Below, in pieces: positions 44,865-57,613 of a stretch of 64,000 bases of DNA (position 1 is its first letter; every line of letters begins with the position of its first letter). The notes below the pieces were generated by a model that made no database searches, was not told the DNA's origin, and saw only the letters and a program-made list of their open reading frames with translations. Source of the stretch: Ooceraea biroi (Eukaryota > Arthropoda > Insecta > Hymenoptera > Formicidae); contig NC_039513.1 of assembly GCF_003672135.1 (NCBI RefSeq), positions 496,001 to 560,000 on the forward strand. The letters run 5' to 3'. The position numbers were made by a program, and so were the translations under genes.

Positions 44865-46752
44865 CCATAGCTGGATTAGCATACTAAAAGTGCCCCCGGC
44901 GAATTTTGGAACGACACTTGGAGTGTTATTTTGTCATTATAACAAAAACATTTTCTTAAAATTTCAGTCCTTTAATTATATTTCTCGAGTTATTGAAAAA
45001 AATGCGATTTTCAGTTTTTTTTTCTTCCATAGATATTATAGATGGACTTCTGTCGATTTTTTTAAAAGACTTATTAATATAAGACATAAAAAAACTTTTT
45101 TTCATAGTTCCCGATTTAAAACTCCATTTACAAAAAAAATAAAAAAATTAAAAGTAACTTTTCCGAAAGGTTCTCTTCGAGGTACAATCACTAAACTTTC
45201 ACAGAAAACTCTTCTCTTTTATGAAATTGTTCTCAAATTTTTTCAAGTTGGTGCAATATCATGAAAAAAAATAAAAATCAATTTTTTCCTTTTATTTTTG
45301 CAGTAAAATAGACAATTATTTATTTCTATCAATACAAATATAGTTATAATAATACAAACAAGATTCTAGAAAGAATTTTTATACAAAAATCATAATTTTT
45401 ATCGAATGTGATCAACAAATTAATTTTTTATCAGTCTTCATCACTATCTTCAGTAATTACTACGGTGCTACCCTGTATCGTAAACAGATGGCTCAAAATT
45501 TCAGCTGGTCTTATTATTTTTGCTAAATATCTCTCATAAGATAAGTAATATACAGCTAGGGTGTATTATTAAAGGTGTTACAAGCTTATATTTTTAAAAC
45601 TAGATGAAGTATGAAATTTTTGTTTTCCAGCAAATATTTGGTATCGAAAATAACATCATATGATGAAGTTAGTTTTTTCCTAGGTGGAGTGGGTAACGTC
45701 ACATCAAGGACATTTTGATTTTATAACTGTCGACATATAGTTTTTGAATGGCGCTAATTTCGAACATTTGCTTTAAGGATTTATTACTTTGTTTTGTTAT
45801 TTCTAGTTGTTTTGTTATTATGACTATTTGTGGTCAATCTACTTGTCAGGAGACGGGCTACAATCGTACGCAATAAAAAATATATGTAGACAGTTAAAAA
45901 ATCAATATGTCCTAATATAGACTATTATATGACTATGACAATATTTTATTATTTATAAAAAAAAAAAAAACAAATATTTGTTGGAGAACAAAAATTTCAT
46001 ACTTCATCTAGTTTTAAAACTATAAGCTTGTAACACCTTTAGTAATACACCCTAGCTGTATATTACTTATCTTATGCGAGATATTTAGCAAAAATAATAA
46101 GACCAGCTGAAATTTTGAGCCATCTGTTTACGATACAGGGTAGCACCGTAGTAATTACTGAAGATAGTGATGAAGACTGATAAAAAATTAATTTGTTGAT
46201 CACATTCGATAAAAATTATGATTTTTGTATAAAAATTCTTTCTAGAATCTTGTTTGTATTATTATAACTATATTTGTATTGATAGAAATAAATAATTGTC
46301 TATTTTACTGCAAAAATAAAAGGAAAAAATTGATTTTTATTTTTTTTCATGATGTTGCACCAACTTGAAAAAATTTGAGAACAATTTCATAAAAGAGAAG
46401 AGTTTTCTGTGAAAGTTTAGTGATTGTACCTCGAAGAGAACCTTTCGGAAAAGTTACTTTTAATTTTATTATTTTTTTTGTAAATGGAGTTTTAAATCGG
46501 GAACTATGAAAAAAAGTTTTTTTATGTCTTATATTAATAAGTCTTTTAAAAAAATCGACAGAAGTCCATCTATAATATCTATGGAAGAAAAAAATAAAAC
46601 CTGAAAATCGCATTTTTTTTCAATAACTTGAGAAATAATACAATTAAAGGACTGAAATTTTGAGAAAATGTTTTTGTTAATGATAAAATAACAGTCCAAG
46701 TGTCGTTCCAAAACTCGCCGGGGGCACTTTTAGTATGCCTATCCGGCTATGG
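44865..46752. mobile_element. 1.9 kb palindromic element
   Basis: Arms of about 780 bp (44865-45642 and 45970-46752) are near-perfect reverse complements, beginning CCATAGCTGGATTAGCATAC and ending in the complement, around a ~330 bp loop. It interrupts repeat R1, which resumes at about 46765. The matching open frames in the arms (44800-45264, 46347-46613) are mirror images without recognisable domains. No clear target duplication. Confidence 0.85.
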
Positions 46753-47230
46753 ACTTTTCCATTCGCTCACTAGTCTTCTGGGACTTGGAATAATTTTTAA
46801 AATTCCGAAAAAATGCAAAAATTCATGGGTCCAAAACGCGTTTTCTCGACCTTGCGAACCTACTGGCTGAGTCCCAGGATGGCAAATTTCTGAGAGAAAT
46901 TACTCGGACTTGGAAAATTTTGCAAGTTCGAATCCTCGGTCCAAGTATGCAGAGGCTAAACGAGGAATGAGAGGGCGGTCAGATTTGGGGGAATTTGCAT
47001 ATCTCCTCGAGTGGAACAAATGTCTCTCAGGTGCCAATCCCGTATCTCCAACCCCTGAGGCTGTACGTACCTAGGGTTCCATATCTCGAGAACGGGGATA
47101 GATAGCGATTTGGTTCCTAGGGCGCTCCACGGATCGTGAAAAAGCCATGAAAATGGAGGAGTTAAAAATTTCGAATTTTTCCAAAATCCAAAGTTTTGAT
47201 TAGCCCGGACTTTCACCTACTGGGGGTTCA
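46753..47230. repeat. Interspersed repeat R1, continued after the palindrome
   Basis: ACTAGT(C/T)TTCTGGGACTTGG, then CGTTTTCTCGACC, then TACTCGGACTTGGAAAATTTT match 9380-9560 in order. Confidence 0.75.
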
Positions 47231-48388
47231 TCCGTGACTCAAGGCCTACCACGCCACGTGCTCACTTTCCCAAAAAATTATCTGTAATACACCTAATCCT
47301 ACTTAGGCCTGTCTCCGTGGTCCTGACTCGCCAGGTTTTTACGTCCAAGGGTGGTTTGGCGTAATGCGTAAGGTTTTATTGTCCATTTTACTATGAAAAG
47401 CGCGTAGGTCCACCGGTCAGGCAAACAAGCTCCAAGTCTTGCGCCCCGTGTTACCGGTCGAACACAAGTGAATATTGTTATTCTTATTGTCTCGGATGGC
47501 AAAAGGTTTCCTTCAATTTCTTATGGTTTTATAAATTAACAATTGAAACAGTCCATGCTCATAGAAACAAACCCGTCGTGGCCGAGCGGAAACTCCACGG
47601 ATTTATTACGCTAGCAGCGGACCATTACGTCTGATACGTGTTTAATAATTTCTCTTTTCTTAATTTACATATACTTAAATGAATAATTACTAATTGAATT
47701 TTCTCTTTTATTAATTAATATCTGATCAAAAATTAGATAAATGTATGTATTTCAACATTCGGTTAATAATTCGACTCTTTATTCTTTTAAAATTCAATCG
47801 CTGTAATATAATAACTGAAACTTTATTAATTCTCAAATAATGCTACCAATACTCGTCTTGTTCTTTAATCGAAATATCAAAATATTCATTTTCATTCCTT
47901 TTGACCTTTTTTTTAATATCATATGTGTATGTGTGTGTGCGTAGTTTTTCAATATTTTCAAAATATAAAAATACTAACAATGCATATGAAATTCCATAAA
48001 TAAAAATATCCATCTGTGCGGCGTGTAAAAGAAAATAATAATGATACCTCGTTAAATTTTATTTCCAATTATTATTTCATTATGTCTGTTACCTGGTACT
48101 CGTTAATTATGTAACTCACCTTTACATTGGCATCTTGTTAATAATGTGTTAGTATTCAAGCGATAATATATCCTCATAATTCATTATTCCGTTATAACCA
48201 TTTCACTAATAATGATAGTTGGTAATCGTTAACAAATACTCATCGAATGATTACTTGACATATCTCAATAACTGAAAATTCTGTAAATCTTAATAATTCT
48301 TCGATTTTAATTACGCAAGATAATAACAATGTTAGTATGTTACTTGGCTCTAATGAATAATTCCTTTTGTGTCTCTTTTCTTTTACAG
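47231..48388. other. AT-rich region, one tRNA-like 5' fragment
   Basis: 47573-47590 reads GTCGTGGCCGAGCGG, similar to the 5' part of a tRNA-Ser/Leu, but the rest of a cloverleaf is missing. Otherwise AT-rich with no gene. Confidence 0.35.
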
Positions 48389-48431
48389 GTTCACGTCCCT
48401 AGTCTAGGTCATCCTTATGAGTGAGGGGCGG
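48389..48431 (+). other. Candidate non-coding exon
   Basis: A strong acceptor (TCTTTTCTTTTACAG) and donor (GCGG|GTAAGTA) bound a 43-nt segment with stops in all three frames. A second strong acceptor (TTGTTCTTTTCCAG) follows, with exon start at 48580. They may belong to a spliced non-coding RNA or an untranslated region. Confidence 0.3.
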
Positions 48432-48752
48432 GTAAGTATTTTATCATTTGCAATCTTTAAGTAAGTAATTAAACAATTTTCAAACTCAAACATTATTCAA
48501 TATTCTCAGTAAATTATTCTCTTACAGTTTTCCAATAAAAAACCAATATTCTTATTGTCTTTCTTTTGTTCTTTTCCAGGTGGAAGATCCTTACAAGGAC
48601 CATACGGAGTGTAATAACTTTAATAGGAAATATAATTAGGGATGGATGAGCTTCCTACGCTATGAATAATCGAACTTCGTTACGGCAAATATGTTAAAAG
48701 ATAATTATGTAATAATGTGCTGTAATATGTATAAATTAATTATGAAACAATA

Positions 48753-49514
48753 CAGGGTGTCCCGGGTTTTAACCGACAAACTGCGGGAGCATATTCTACT
48801 AGTGGAAATAAGAAAAAAATTCTTATATCGAGTTTGCTTAGAAATGCTTTATTACAAAGTTATAAACCAATATTGAAAAGAAATATGAGATAAGTAACAA
48901 TGGATTTTTTCACAAAAAGAAAAATTATGTACGCAATGATTTAGTGACGCATTTCAAAATGTTGTCCTTGCACATCGATACAAGCTAGACATCGACGTAG
49001 TACAGAATTTGTTACAGTACGACATTCCTGAAAATTTTGTTGCATCTCAGTAACTGAATTAGTAATTCGTTGCTTTAAATCTATCTGGTACTCTCCTGTT
49101 AGGAAATCTACGTTGATACTCTCGTACGGCAGCTCGTGCATTTCCGTCACAGAATCCGTACACGAAATGAATATCAGTGTATTCCTCATTTGAAAACACT
49201 TTTGGCATTCTGATAGTAATTGCTAGTTCACACGACGATTGAAATCTAACAGCTACTGTTGTGAAAGTAACAATCATACTGAATCGTTTCAACATAGTGA
49301 ACATGAATACATGTGAATACACATAACATAAACATCTTCGACCTTCCAAATTCTACACTATGTTCCGTTGTTACTTATCTCATATTCCTTTTCAATATTG
49401 GTTTATAACTTTGTAATAAAGCATTTCTAAGCAAACTCGATATAAGAATTTTTTCTTATTTCCACTAGTAGAATATGCTCCCGCAGTTTGTCGGTTAAAA
49501 CCCGGGACACCCTG
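48753..49514 (-). mobile_element. Non-autonomous Tc1-type element (762 bp)
   Basis: CAGGGTGTCCCGGG and its complement form the ends of ~145 bp TIRs, flanked by TA (48751-48752 and 49515-49516). The interior retains only scraps of a transposase gene on the minus strand, so it is an internally deleted copy. Confidence 0.92.
48941..49235 (-). pseudogene. DUF4817-type transposase fragments (N- and C-terminus)
   Basis: From about 49208 downward the minus strand reads MPKVFSNEEYTDIHFVYGFC and AAVREYQRRFPNRRVPDR, the DUF4817 helix-turn-helix that opens a common arthropod transposase. It is soon followed, in another frame, by LKQRITNSVTEMQQNFQE and RRCLACIDVQGQHFE, typical of the C-terminus of the same proteins. 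The whole DDE core is missing, so head and tail were brought together by an internal deletion. Confidence 0.75.
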
Positions 49515-49516
49515 TA

Positions 49517-50180
49517 TATATATATATCACTGGCGAAACCGAACATACCCGAACAGCCGAAGTTACACGAAGTGCCAGTGCTCTCCCCTTACCGCTAATC
49601 TCAGCTTCCCCTCGTAAAAGGCTCTGTCCATATATTCCTATGTCAATGCACTCCCCTTCCCACAACAGGTCGTACAGGTCCTATCCCAGGTAAAAAAGAT
49701 TGAATTCTCTTACCTACAAAGGGACCAACGAGCAGACTTGTTCCAAATCTAAGGGTAAAATCGACCTTGGTCGTTGACCCTACAGACGGAACTCACAGTC
49801 AGCTCGACTCAAGTTTTGAGACCGAGTGTCTCAAATTTTGAGAGGCGTGTGATACGCCCTTCCCTCGAGCTCACGGAGCTCTGGACGTAACAATAACTTG
49901 GTGAAAACTTTCCATCTAATTTATTTTATAACAGACTAATTTTTTTAACACATAAGAGTAAGGAAATAAGTAACTTTTGTTTTAAAAGATAATATATAAT
50001 TATGATAAATAAAAACGTGCTATTCGGTTCTCTTAAATTGCTAGCGTTTGTTTACTTTGTTTAAAAAAGTTTATTAAACTTCAGAAACGTTATTTATTAC
50101 ATATAACATTATAATTAATTTCAAAATATAATTAAATATTTCTGTATATAATGAAGATCACATTGTAAATATAAAAGGAG
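49517..50180. other. Intergenic stretch
   Basis: No gene or nameable repeat seen; the first half is moderately GC-rich, the second AT-rich. Confidence 0.3.
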
Positions 50181-50184
50181 AAAG

Positions 50185-50625
50185 TACATATAAATGCAAC
50201 ATCTGGTTCTGCAATAGTACATACTATGGCCACTAATTGCTGTTGTATTGATTGTTTCCAAAACTTGTTGTTCAATAGATGTTAATTGTTCTGCACTTGA
50301 TAATGAAGGACCACCACCTGTTCCTTTTGTATATTTATTAATTTTATTATGTTTTGCCTTTGTTTTTCCATAAAGATCTTGCCAAGTCTGTTATAAGAAC
50401 ATTTATTTGCTATTAAAATAATTTATAAACTAATTACATATAGTTAAATAATCAGTAAAAGGATCAGTTTTATCTTCTAAAGCTATAAATATTTTCTTTT
50501 TGTGCATCTTTTGCCGTAAATGATGCCGAAAACTTACCAGATCTTAATTTCTCATTTTGCTTCATAAATTCTATAAGGGTTTCCTTTTGCTCTGCAGTTA
50601 TATATCCTACTCTTTTGGTACTCAT
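50185..50625 (-). pseudogene. Second Harbinger-associated Myb/SANT-like gene remnant
   Basis: Minus strand: from ATG at 50625, MSTKRVGYITAEQKETLIEF and MKQNEKLRSG, running to a stop at 50470-50472. A second block begins after an acceptor at 50387 with TWQDLYGKTKAKHNKINKYT, KGTGGGPSLSSAEQLTSIEQ and QVLETIN. These are the first and last parts of the zeste-type Myb domain of PIF/Harbinger partner proteins (the TGGGP motif is diagnostic). The middle, where the second exon of the 37141 gene would align, is missing or too decayed to see. No transposase is found next to it. Confidence 0.65.
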
Positions 50626-50639
50626 TTTTTATTTCTGTA

Positions 50640-51125
50640 ATATCTATCAAAATAGAGTTTTTAAAGCAACTGCTATACAAATTTACCTGATTATATAGAA
50701 GTGTAACAAACTTTTCTACCTGTTCTACAAACTATTCTACATGTATTAATAGATTGATAATTAAACCAACAATCTGTTATGATCAATTAAATAAGTTTTA
50801 ATAAAATATATGTAGGATTTTGCTTTTGTCACCAATCTACCGTCGAATTATATTTACAGACATATGGGACTAGCAAAATACGAATTTAATTTGGACATAC
50901 ATTATATCTATCGCAAAATTTTAATTGAATCTATTGTTAATGTTCCCAATATTAACAGTTTGCTTACTTAGTTATTTCAACTGTACTGTGTTTAACTAAT
51001 TTTGAGACTTATAAATTGTAAGGTTATGTTTTTACCGTATACCTTCATTATTATACTTTCATTCCGTTATAGCAAAATTCTGATTGGTACAACTTTATAT
51101 TTTACACTTGGCAACGTTGTGAGAC
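50640..51125. other. AT-rich stretch
   Basis: Nothing recognised. Confidence 0.3.
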
Positions 51126-51289
51126 TATCGCCACAATATATACAGTAGCGCAACTTCTTGTCGGCACCTTTGATGTTCGTGATGCAAAAATGGAGTGCGC
51201 ATGCGTGACCAAAGAAGATGTAGAGGAAAAGAGAGAACCTATTGTCTCTTTCTAACACGCCAGGGCAGCAGCAAGGAAAATGTGCGCGG

Positions 51290-51344
51290 GAGCAGCACAA
51301 TTGCGGGAGCAGCACAATTGCGGGAGCAGCACAATTGCAGAAAC
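51290..51344 (+). repeat. 18-bp tandem repeat, 3 copies
   Basis: GCGGGAGCAGCACAATT is repeated three times at 18-bp spacing within the left TIR region. Confidence 0.9.
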
Positions 51345-52074
51345 GTAGTAAACAATGAAAGTCATAAAAAATTATTGGCAATATTTAATGTTATTTATTA
51401 TTGTATTATTAAGTACAATTATTAATTATTATTAATACATTAATTGCGACTTGAGATCATCTCTATGTCAAAAAGATATAATGAAATTTATATATATTGC
51501 GCAATTGCATTTTTATAATAAAAATAAAGAGATAATGAAGTATACTAATTTGTTTTTTTATTAATATAGTAATAATATAAGTAATGATTTAATTACTAAC
51601 ACAAATATGTTGTAAAAATTGAATGAAAAGTAAGGTAACATAATATTGAAAACAATAATTATATCAGATAATATTTAGATTAATTTTTGTAAAGGTCTAA
51701 ATGTTCTCTATACTTATGTATATTTCAAATCATGTCTGGCGTTAATGTTATTAAATGTAACTTCTTCAAACTCTATTGTGATCAAAGGTCAAAATAATTA
51801 TTTAATAAGACAAAATATTCTGACACATATATACTTGACATAAACATGCTTTTTGCTGTACTCTGACAGACACATTTAACAATATATAAAAGAATATACA
51901 TTTCTCTATACTTAAATATAGTACAATTTCTACATGTAAAAATGAAAAGTATAGTGCACAAAAGTCTTTAAACACATAATTCTGTAAGCGCAGTATCGAG
52001 AAAAATCCTATGTCAATAGAATAACTAGTAGTTGCTCAATTAGCACTTTTACAAGCGTATATTCAGTTATTGTA

Positions 52075-52168
52075 GACATCCAAAGGTTCCGACAGCAGAT
52101 TTATTGTAGTCTGAAAATCCTCCAAGCGTACTTTTTACGTTATCCTGGCAGTGCTTCTTGATTTGTCC
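52075..52168 (-). other. Possible terminal exon fragment
   Basis: After an acceptor-like TTGTCAG, the minus strand reads GQIKKHCQDNVKSTLGGFSD then NKSAVGTFGCLQ and a stop. It does not look like a transposase and is not recognised. It may be chance. Confidence 0.15.
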
Positions 52169-52818
52169 CTGACAATGGAATGGAAATTACAATACAATTA
52201 AATGAAAAGTAAACTGTCTTAACTTTGTTAGTTTATTATTACATTTATTAAGTACATATGTCTCAATTATCTCAAGATATCAAGAGATCAAGTAATTAAT
52301 ATCATTGCAATAACCAACTTAATAAAGTTTACATATCTAGATTCATAAATTAATGCAAATCAGTGAATGAAATCGATGTTGTTACTTTACTGCTACTTTA
52401 TGTATGCTTAATTTTATAGCCAATATTTATGGAAGTTAACAGGATTTGTTATAGTGAAATTGTAAGTTGTCAAACTTCATTAAATTATGATTAAAATAAT
52501 ATAATAATATAATATTAATATAGGTTAAAAATCCACTTATATTTTTCTTCTCGCGCACAACACAGCTGTAAATTATTAATTCAATTCACACACTACACAC
52601 TGCACTACACTATTATTAATAATAGTATGCAATATATGCTGCTGATCACACAACGCGTCACATACACATATAAACTGCGTTAAAATTGGCGCCTATCTTC
52701 TGTTAGAAAAAGAGGTACTATCACTATCCTCTTTCCTCTACATCTCCTTTGGTCGCGCATGCGCACTCCATTTTCGCTACGGAAAATTGGGAGAGTTGCG
52801 CTACTGTATATACTGTGC

Positions 52819-53965
52819 TATCGCATACGGAAATTTTCGAATGACAATTTTCACTTCAATTTGAGAATAGCTATCAGCGTCTTTAGTATAACGTATGCGA
52901 TATTAGTCATGCGAAAATTATCGTATACGCAAATTTGCGTGTGATTTCGAGAATCAGCCCCCAGTACCAGAAATTTAATATTGAGAAAATGTACGAATCT
53001 AACGAGACAATGCGAGAGGTGTACCATCGAGAAATGTACGAACCTAAAGAAACAATGTGTAAATATAAAGTTGAGAATTGATATCTCGGGTATACAAATG
53101 AGAAACATCAACCAAAGATCTTGCTATTCCACTATAAATATAAATACATATATACATGTCCTCGAAGGAACGGCGAGCGCTCTCCGTTCGCTGCCTATAT
53201 ATGTGCAGTAGCAGATGTTACGTACGAGTACGCTGTACGCCGCGTAGCCATCTGGTGGCGACGTCGAGTACTACGCTCCTGCTAGCGTATCCATAAACTT
53301 TACAAAGTAACTAAAAGTTCGATATGCTCAAATGTGCAGCCGCAAGTATCTCGATGGATTCTATCTCTATAGATTACATAATCAAAAATGAGATTTATAT
53401 AGCAGACTACTGCTATATAAAGCTTATACATAATATACACTGACTAAAACTAAAACGTAATCCACATATTTACTTTCTGATATCAGAGATGAGGAAAGCT
53501 ATTATTAAAGATATTTCGTGCGGGAAACAATTGTAGAACTCGATAACATTAAATTAAACATCTATTCCGGATATTTAATCTCGTATATAATCAACGAAAT
53601 GTATGTATCAAACAAAATAATAAATATAAGAAGAAATATCTTTCGAGGAAACAATTGTCATTAAAATAGTATGTACTTGGTGTAATATAATTAGTCATTA
53701 GGTTTACTCTCATATATAATTACAACCTCTATACATTAAACCAAACCCTTTAATATACATAAAAAACGTTAATTAATATGAGAGGGAAGTTTATTATTCT
53801 TGGAAGAAACAAATGAAACATGTACACAACATTATGGACGTGTAACTAATTAATGATGTTTAGTGTCGTATATGATTAAGAAACTCAGTGCATTTAATTT
53901 AATTTTCAAATCGAAACTCTTACCTAATTTAATAACATAGAAATTGTTACTTAACCATATAAAAA
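52819..53965. other. Intergenic stretch
   Basis: A partial duplication (GAGAAA..TGTACGAA at about 52982 and 53029) is the only structure noted. No gene. Confidence 0.3.
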
Positions 53966-53968
53966 TTG

Positions 53969-53969
<1 letters not shown>

Positions 53970-54013
<44 letters not shown>
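53970..54013 (+). repeat. (CA)n microsatellite
   Basis: About 22 uninterrupted CA units followed by AAAACAAAACAAA. Confidence 0.97.
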
Positions 54014-54016
<3 letters not shown>

Positions 54017-54447
54017 CAAAACAAACATAAAGGTCTTATTTCAATTTATCTAACGGTTGAATTTTTCAATTTTATTACAAAAGTATTAACAATATCAAAA
54101 TGCCAAACAATTTTACAAGTAGAGCTACTAATAATTAATATATAAATTTTATTCGTTTAACTTTACCTGTATCATCGTTAAAAACATTCATCTTATTAAA
54201 ATTATAACAAATGCCCCATAAGAAATTCACGCATTCAGTTCAACAGACATTACATCATACAATTAATCATTTTATTTTATCATGCAATTATTTTTCATTA
54301 TATAAGCAATTTGTTTATCAATTTTCACATATTACAAACCTGGTAAAAATTAGATCATCGCGCGCGGTTCATCGAAATAATCAATTTTAATAACAAGAAT
54401 TTTAATTAAGTAATTAGTTTTCTCTTAAATTAATATAACCTAATAAA

Positions 54448-54960
54448 GATATCGCGAATCCGTCTGCGCTGTCTTTTTCAGAATCGTTTCTAGTTGTTTC
54501 GTTTCTAATTGAACTTTCAAAAGTTATTAACATTTGTGTAAATAAAAAATAGCTAACTTTGCCATTTGTTAAGATATCGCGAATCCGCTTTCGCTATCTT
54601 TTTCAGAATCGTTCGTAGTTGTTTCGTTTCGTTTGTAGTTTAACCGTTCAAAAGTTATTAACATTTAAATAAAAAATAGCTAACTTTGCCATTTGTTAAG
54701 TTATCGCGAATTCGCTTGCACTGTCTTTTTCAGAATTGTTTATAGTTGTTTCGTTTCGTTTGTAGTTGAACCGTTCCAAAGTTATTAACATTTGTTTAAA
54801 TTAAAAATAGCTAACTTTGCCATTTGTTGAGATATCGCGACCGCTTGCGGCGTCTTCTTTAGAATCTTTTGTAATTTGTAGTGCTTTTTGTTTCGTTTGT
54901 AGTTGAAACGTTCGAAAGTTATAAACAATTAAACAATTTGCAAAAAGCTTTGCCATTTGT
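54448..54960 (+). repeat. Minisatellite, four units of 124-131 bp
   Basis: ATCGCGAAT (or ATCGCGACC) recurs at 54451, 54575, 54703 and 54834. Each unit then gives GTC(or ATC)TTTTTCAGAAT, GTTTCGTTT, AAAGTTATTAACATT and TAGCTAACTTTGCCATTTGTT. The last unit is more diverged. Confidence 0.9.
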
Positions 54961-55876
54961 TATAGAGAGAAAGAGAGATTTCTTATAATACTTGGTCTAG
55001 CAGCGCCAAGTATTTTGTACTAAATAAATATTATTTAATTTCAATAAGATGTTTACATTTTGTAGTGTAACCTCTGTTATTTTTTTCTATTACGTTTTCT
55101 ATAACTTCCATTGTTAGAATTCAAAAAAAGTAAAATTCAAGTGATAAATGAAAGCTACTACCACTTGCGTTGGAAGAGGAAGATCCTTGAATGACAATAA
55201 AAAGGCATGTATCACTTAGTTTTTATTTGTTAAAAGTAGTTGTACCACAATAATTTTTCAAGATAATATATACATATATTCTGTTTGTAATTGATAAAAT
55301 ACTATCTCTTGAGTTTTTTAAATAGTTGTACAATAATTACTTTTCGAGATAATACATTTTCTCTGCAATTTGCGCAATGTAAAGATTTCATATATTTTGG
55401 TGAAAAAATACTCTAATAATATTTAAAGAGAATTTTCTCAAAAGGTCTGAAGACAATATTTTACAATATTAAAGATACTACTACTGAAATTTATTGGAAG
55501 CACAAAGATATTTTAAAATAGACTCACTTTTTTGTCGAGGTAAAGATAAAATATACTACCACTTGGGTTTTTTCGAGGCATAAACCATGCGTATACTTGG
55601 CGATTTTTTTACCGTTTTTAAAAAGGTAATATTGTACTGATATCATGCATTTTGTAGCGTTAACTTATTTTTTTACCTTTTTTAATAAGGTAATTTTATA
55701 CTGATAGAGATAACCAACTAACCTGCATGTTGGTACGCGAAGGTGAGACCTGAACTTTGAATGATGAACTGTTAAATGCAAGATTCGAATAGAGACGATT
55801 TCCCAGTAATCCGAATATTTTCATTAACTACATTAGGAATATTACTTTCTTTTAAGGTCGTTCTACATTAGACGCA
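54961..55876. other. AT-rich stretch with weak local duplications
   Basis: AGTTGTAC(C/A)ACAATAATT and ACTACCACTTG(C/G)G recur once each. No gene. Confidence 0.3.
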
Positions 55877-56046
55877 AGCAAGCAATCGCATGAACGTAAG
55901 CTGTACTACTTGGGATCGTAAACTCCTCGCAAGCAGCAATCGCAAATTTTGATCAAAGCCAGCAAGCAATCGCATGAACGCAAACAGTATTATTATACTT
56001 CCGGTCGTAACCTCCTCGCAAGCAGCAGTCGCAAATTTTGGTCAAA
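55877..56046 (+). repeat. Tandem duplication, 2 x ~84 bp
   Basis: AGCAAGCAATCGCATGAACG at 55877 and 55961, each followed by GTA(A/T), ACTCCTCGCAAGCAGCA and TCGCAAATTTTG(A/G)TCAAA. Confidence 0.9.
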
Positions 56047-57613
56047 TCTGAAATTTGCGTCTCTGCCATTTGCAATAGCCAATGAGTGTCGAGCTTTGTT
56101 ATCATGGCAATTATATAGTATAAGTTCATACTATTTATATTTTCGTACTTATTTTGTGAATCTGACAGTTATCGGTTAGAAAATTTTAATAATGAGTGAT
56201 TCAGAATGGAATGAAGATCCATCTCCGGAATCTCCGGACGTCAGCGTTCATGATGATGAATGAAGTGGATGAAACAGATTTAGAATTAAGCGACGCGGTA
56301 GCGTCGCGACACCAAGTACATAAAAAAAATAAATAGCCGCATGAGAAATTGCCGCTTGACACGGCACTGGCGCGGCATCGTCGAGGCGCTACCAAGTAGC
56401 CTTATCTCGAGTTTTGCCTTGTCAGATTTTCCGATGAAATATTCTCGGAAACAAAGATCGTCATAGAAAATCTAATGATACTTTTATTATATAATGTTGA
56501 TACGCACTTTCGTTTGCGAGTAACCCGAATAAAATTGGTGCAGTCACTCTTGAGATCTCGAGTCGAGTCCATGTAAAAGTGGCACTTATAAGTTACAGTA
56601 TTCAGATTTCAGTCTCACATGCATACGACACATTCAAAGCGAGTTTGTCTGCCAAGATGCGTTTTCATGTAACTAACAAGGGAACATCGGCAACTGTCAA
56701 ATTTAAAAAATTCTGAAACTTTGCATAAATATAGAGTAGATGAACCTAATAAGGAAACAATTTTCTGTTGGGGCTCATATTCACTTTTAGGAGTGGAAAC
56801 ACCCCTTCGAAAAATTTTGGTTTTATTCTTTCTACGCGAATATCGTCGAAAGGATGAGAGATACGAAAAAATGTTTCGAATAAAAGTTGTATAGCTTCAC
56901 AAGCGCTTTATATCTGTGTATATAGATTTTCCAAAAATTGTAAATTTTTCAAAATACCCCCACCACTCTCCCTTTTTTGGAAATTTTAAAATCTTTTTGC
57001 AACTAAAATAAAACTTATTTTACACCAAATTCAACCATATATAACAAAGTTATAAAATTTCGCAAATATATTTTTGAGAAATAATTGGAGACATCCTTAT
57101 ATGTATACGTATGCTGTCCGCACCAATCTTATCGGCTCGTTACTTGGCAACAGTCTCTCTTTTTTTCATTATGATTTTCCACAGTACGAGATAACAAAGA
57201 AATATGTATTCGGAATACATCTAATTAAATACTAAAGAATTGTTTCATATTGTTACATTCATTTTATACATAATAATAATAGTTAACGTACATAGCAAAC
57301 CCACAAATAGGCAAAAAATAAATCATCATCTGTAATAATAGAATGACACAGCGCGATATAAATAGCGCGAAAATAAATATTGCTCGAAATAGAGCGATAA
57401 TAAAATATACATACGTTGCTCACTGATCGTCGTACACACTTATCGCCTTATTACGTAATAAGCGTGTACATAATAAACATTACATAACAAACAAGTTACA
57501 ATTAGAAGTGCGTAGTTGTTCAAGTCCGGCTCCAAACTCCAAGTTCCAAAGACTTGGAACGAATGGGTGAGAATATAAGACGGTGAAAATATCAAAGCAG
57601 TCAGTCGACATTA
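56047..57613. other. Region without a supported gene
   Basis: A short frame from 56193 (MSDSEWNEDPSPESPDVSVH) ends quickly; other frames between 56260 and 56580 are interrupted. This could be the worn N-terminal part of a transposon gene, but no diagnostic motif is present. Confidence 0.25.

Larger units (their letters stand above)
51130..52818. mobile_element. TIR element of ~1.7 kb, class uncertain
   Basis: ATATATACAGTAGCGCAAC at the left pairs with GTTGCGCTACTGTATATAC at the right. The inverted repeat continues with GGAGTGCGCATGCGTGACCA and AGATGTAGAGGAAA and their complements, giving imperfect TIRs of about 130 bp. No transposase motif inside. Probably non-autonomous. Confidence 0.65.

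Noticed and set aside
47573..47640. tRNA-Ser/Leu gene
   Set aside because: Only the 5' ~15 bases resemble a tRNA. No anticodon arm or T-arm can be folded.
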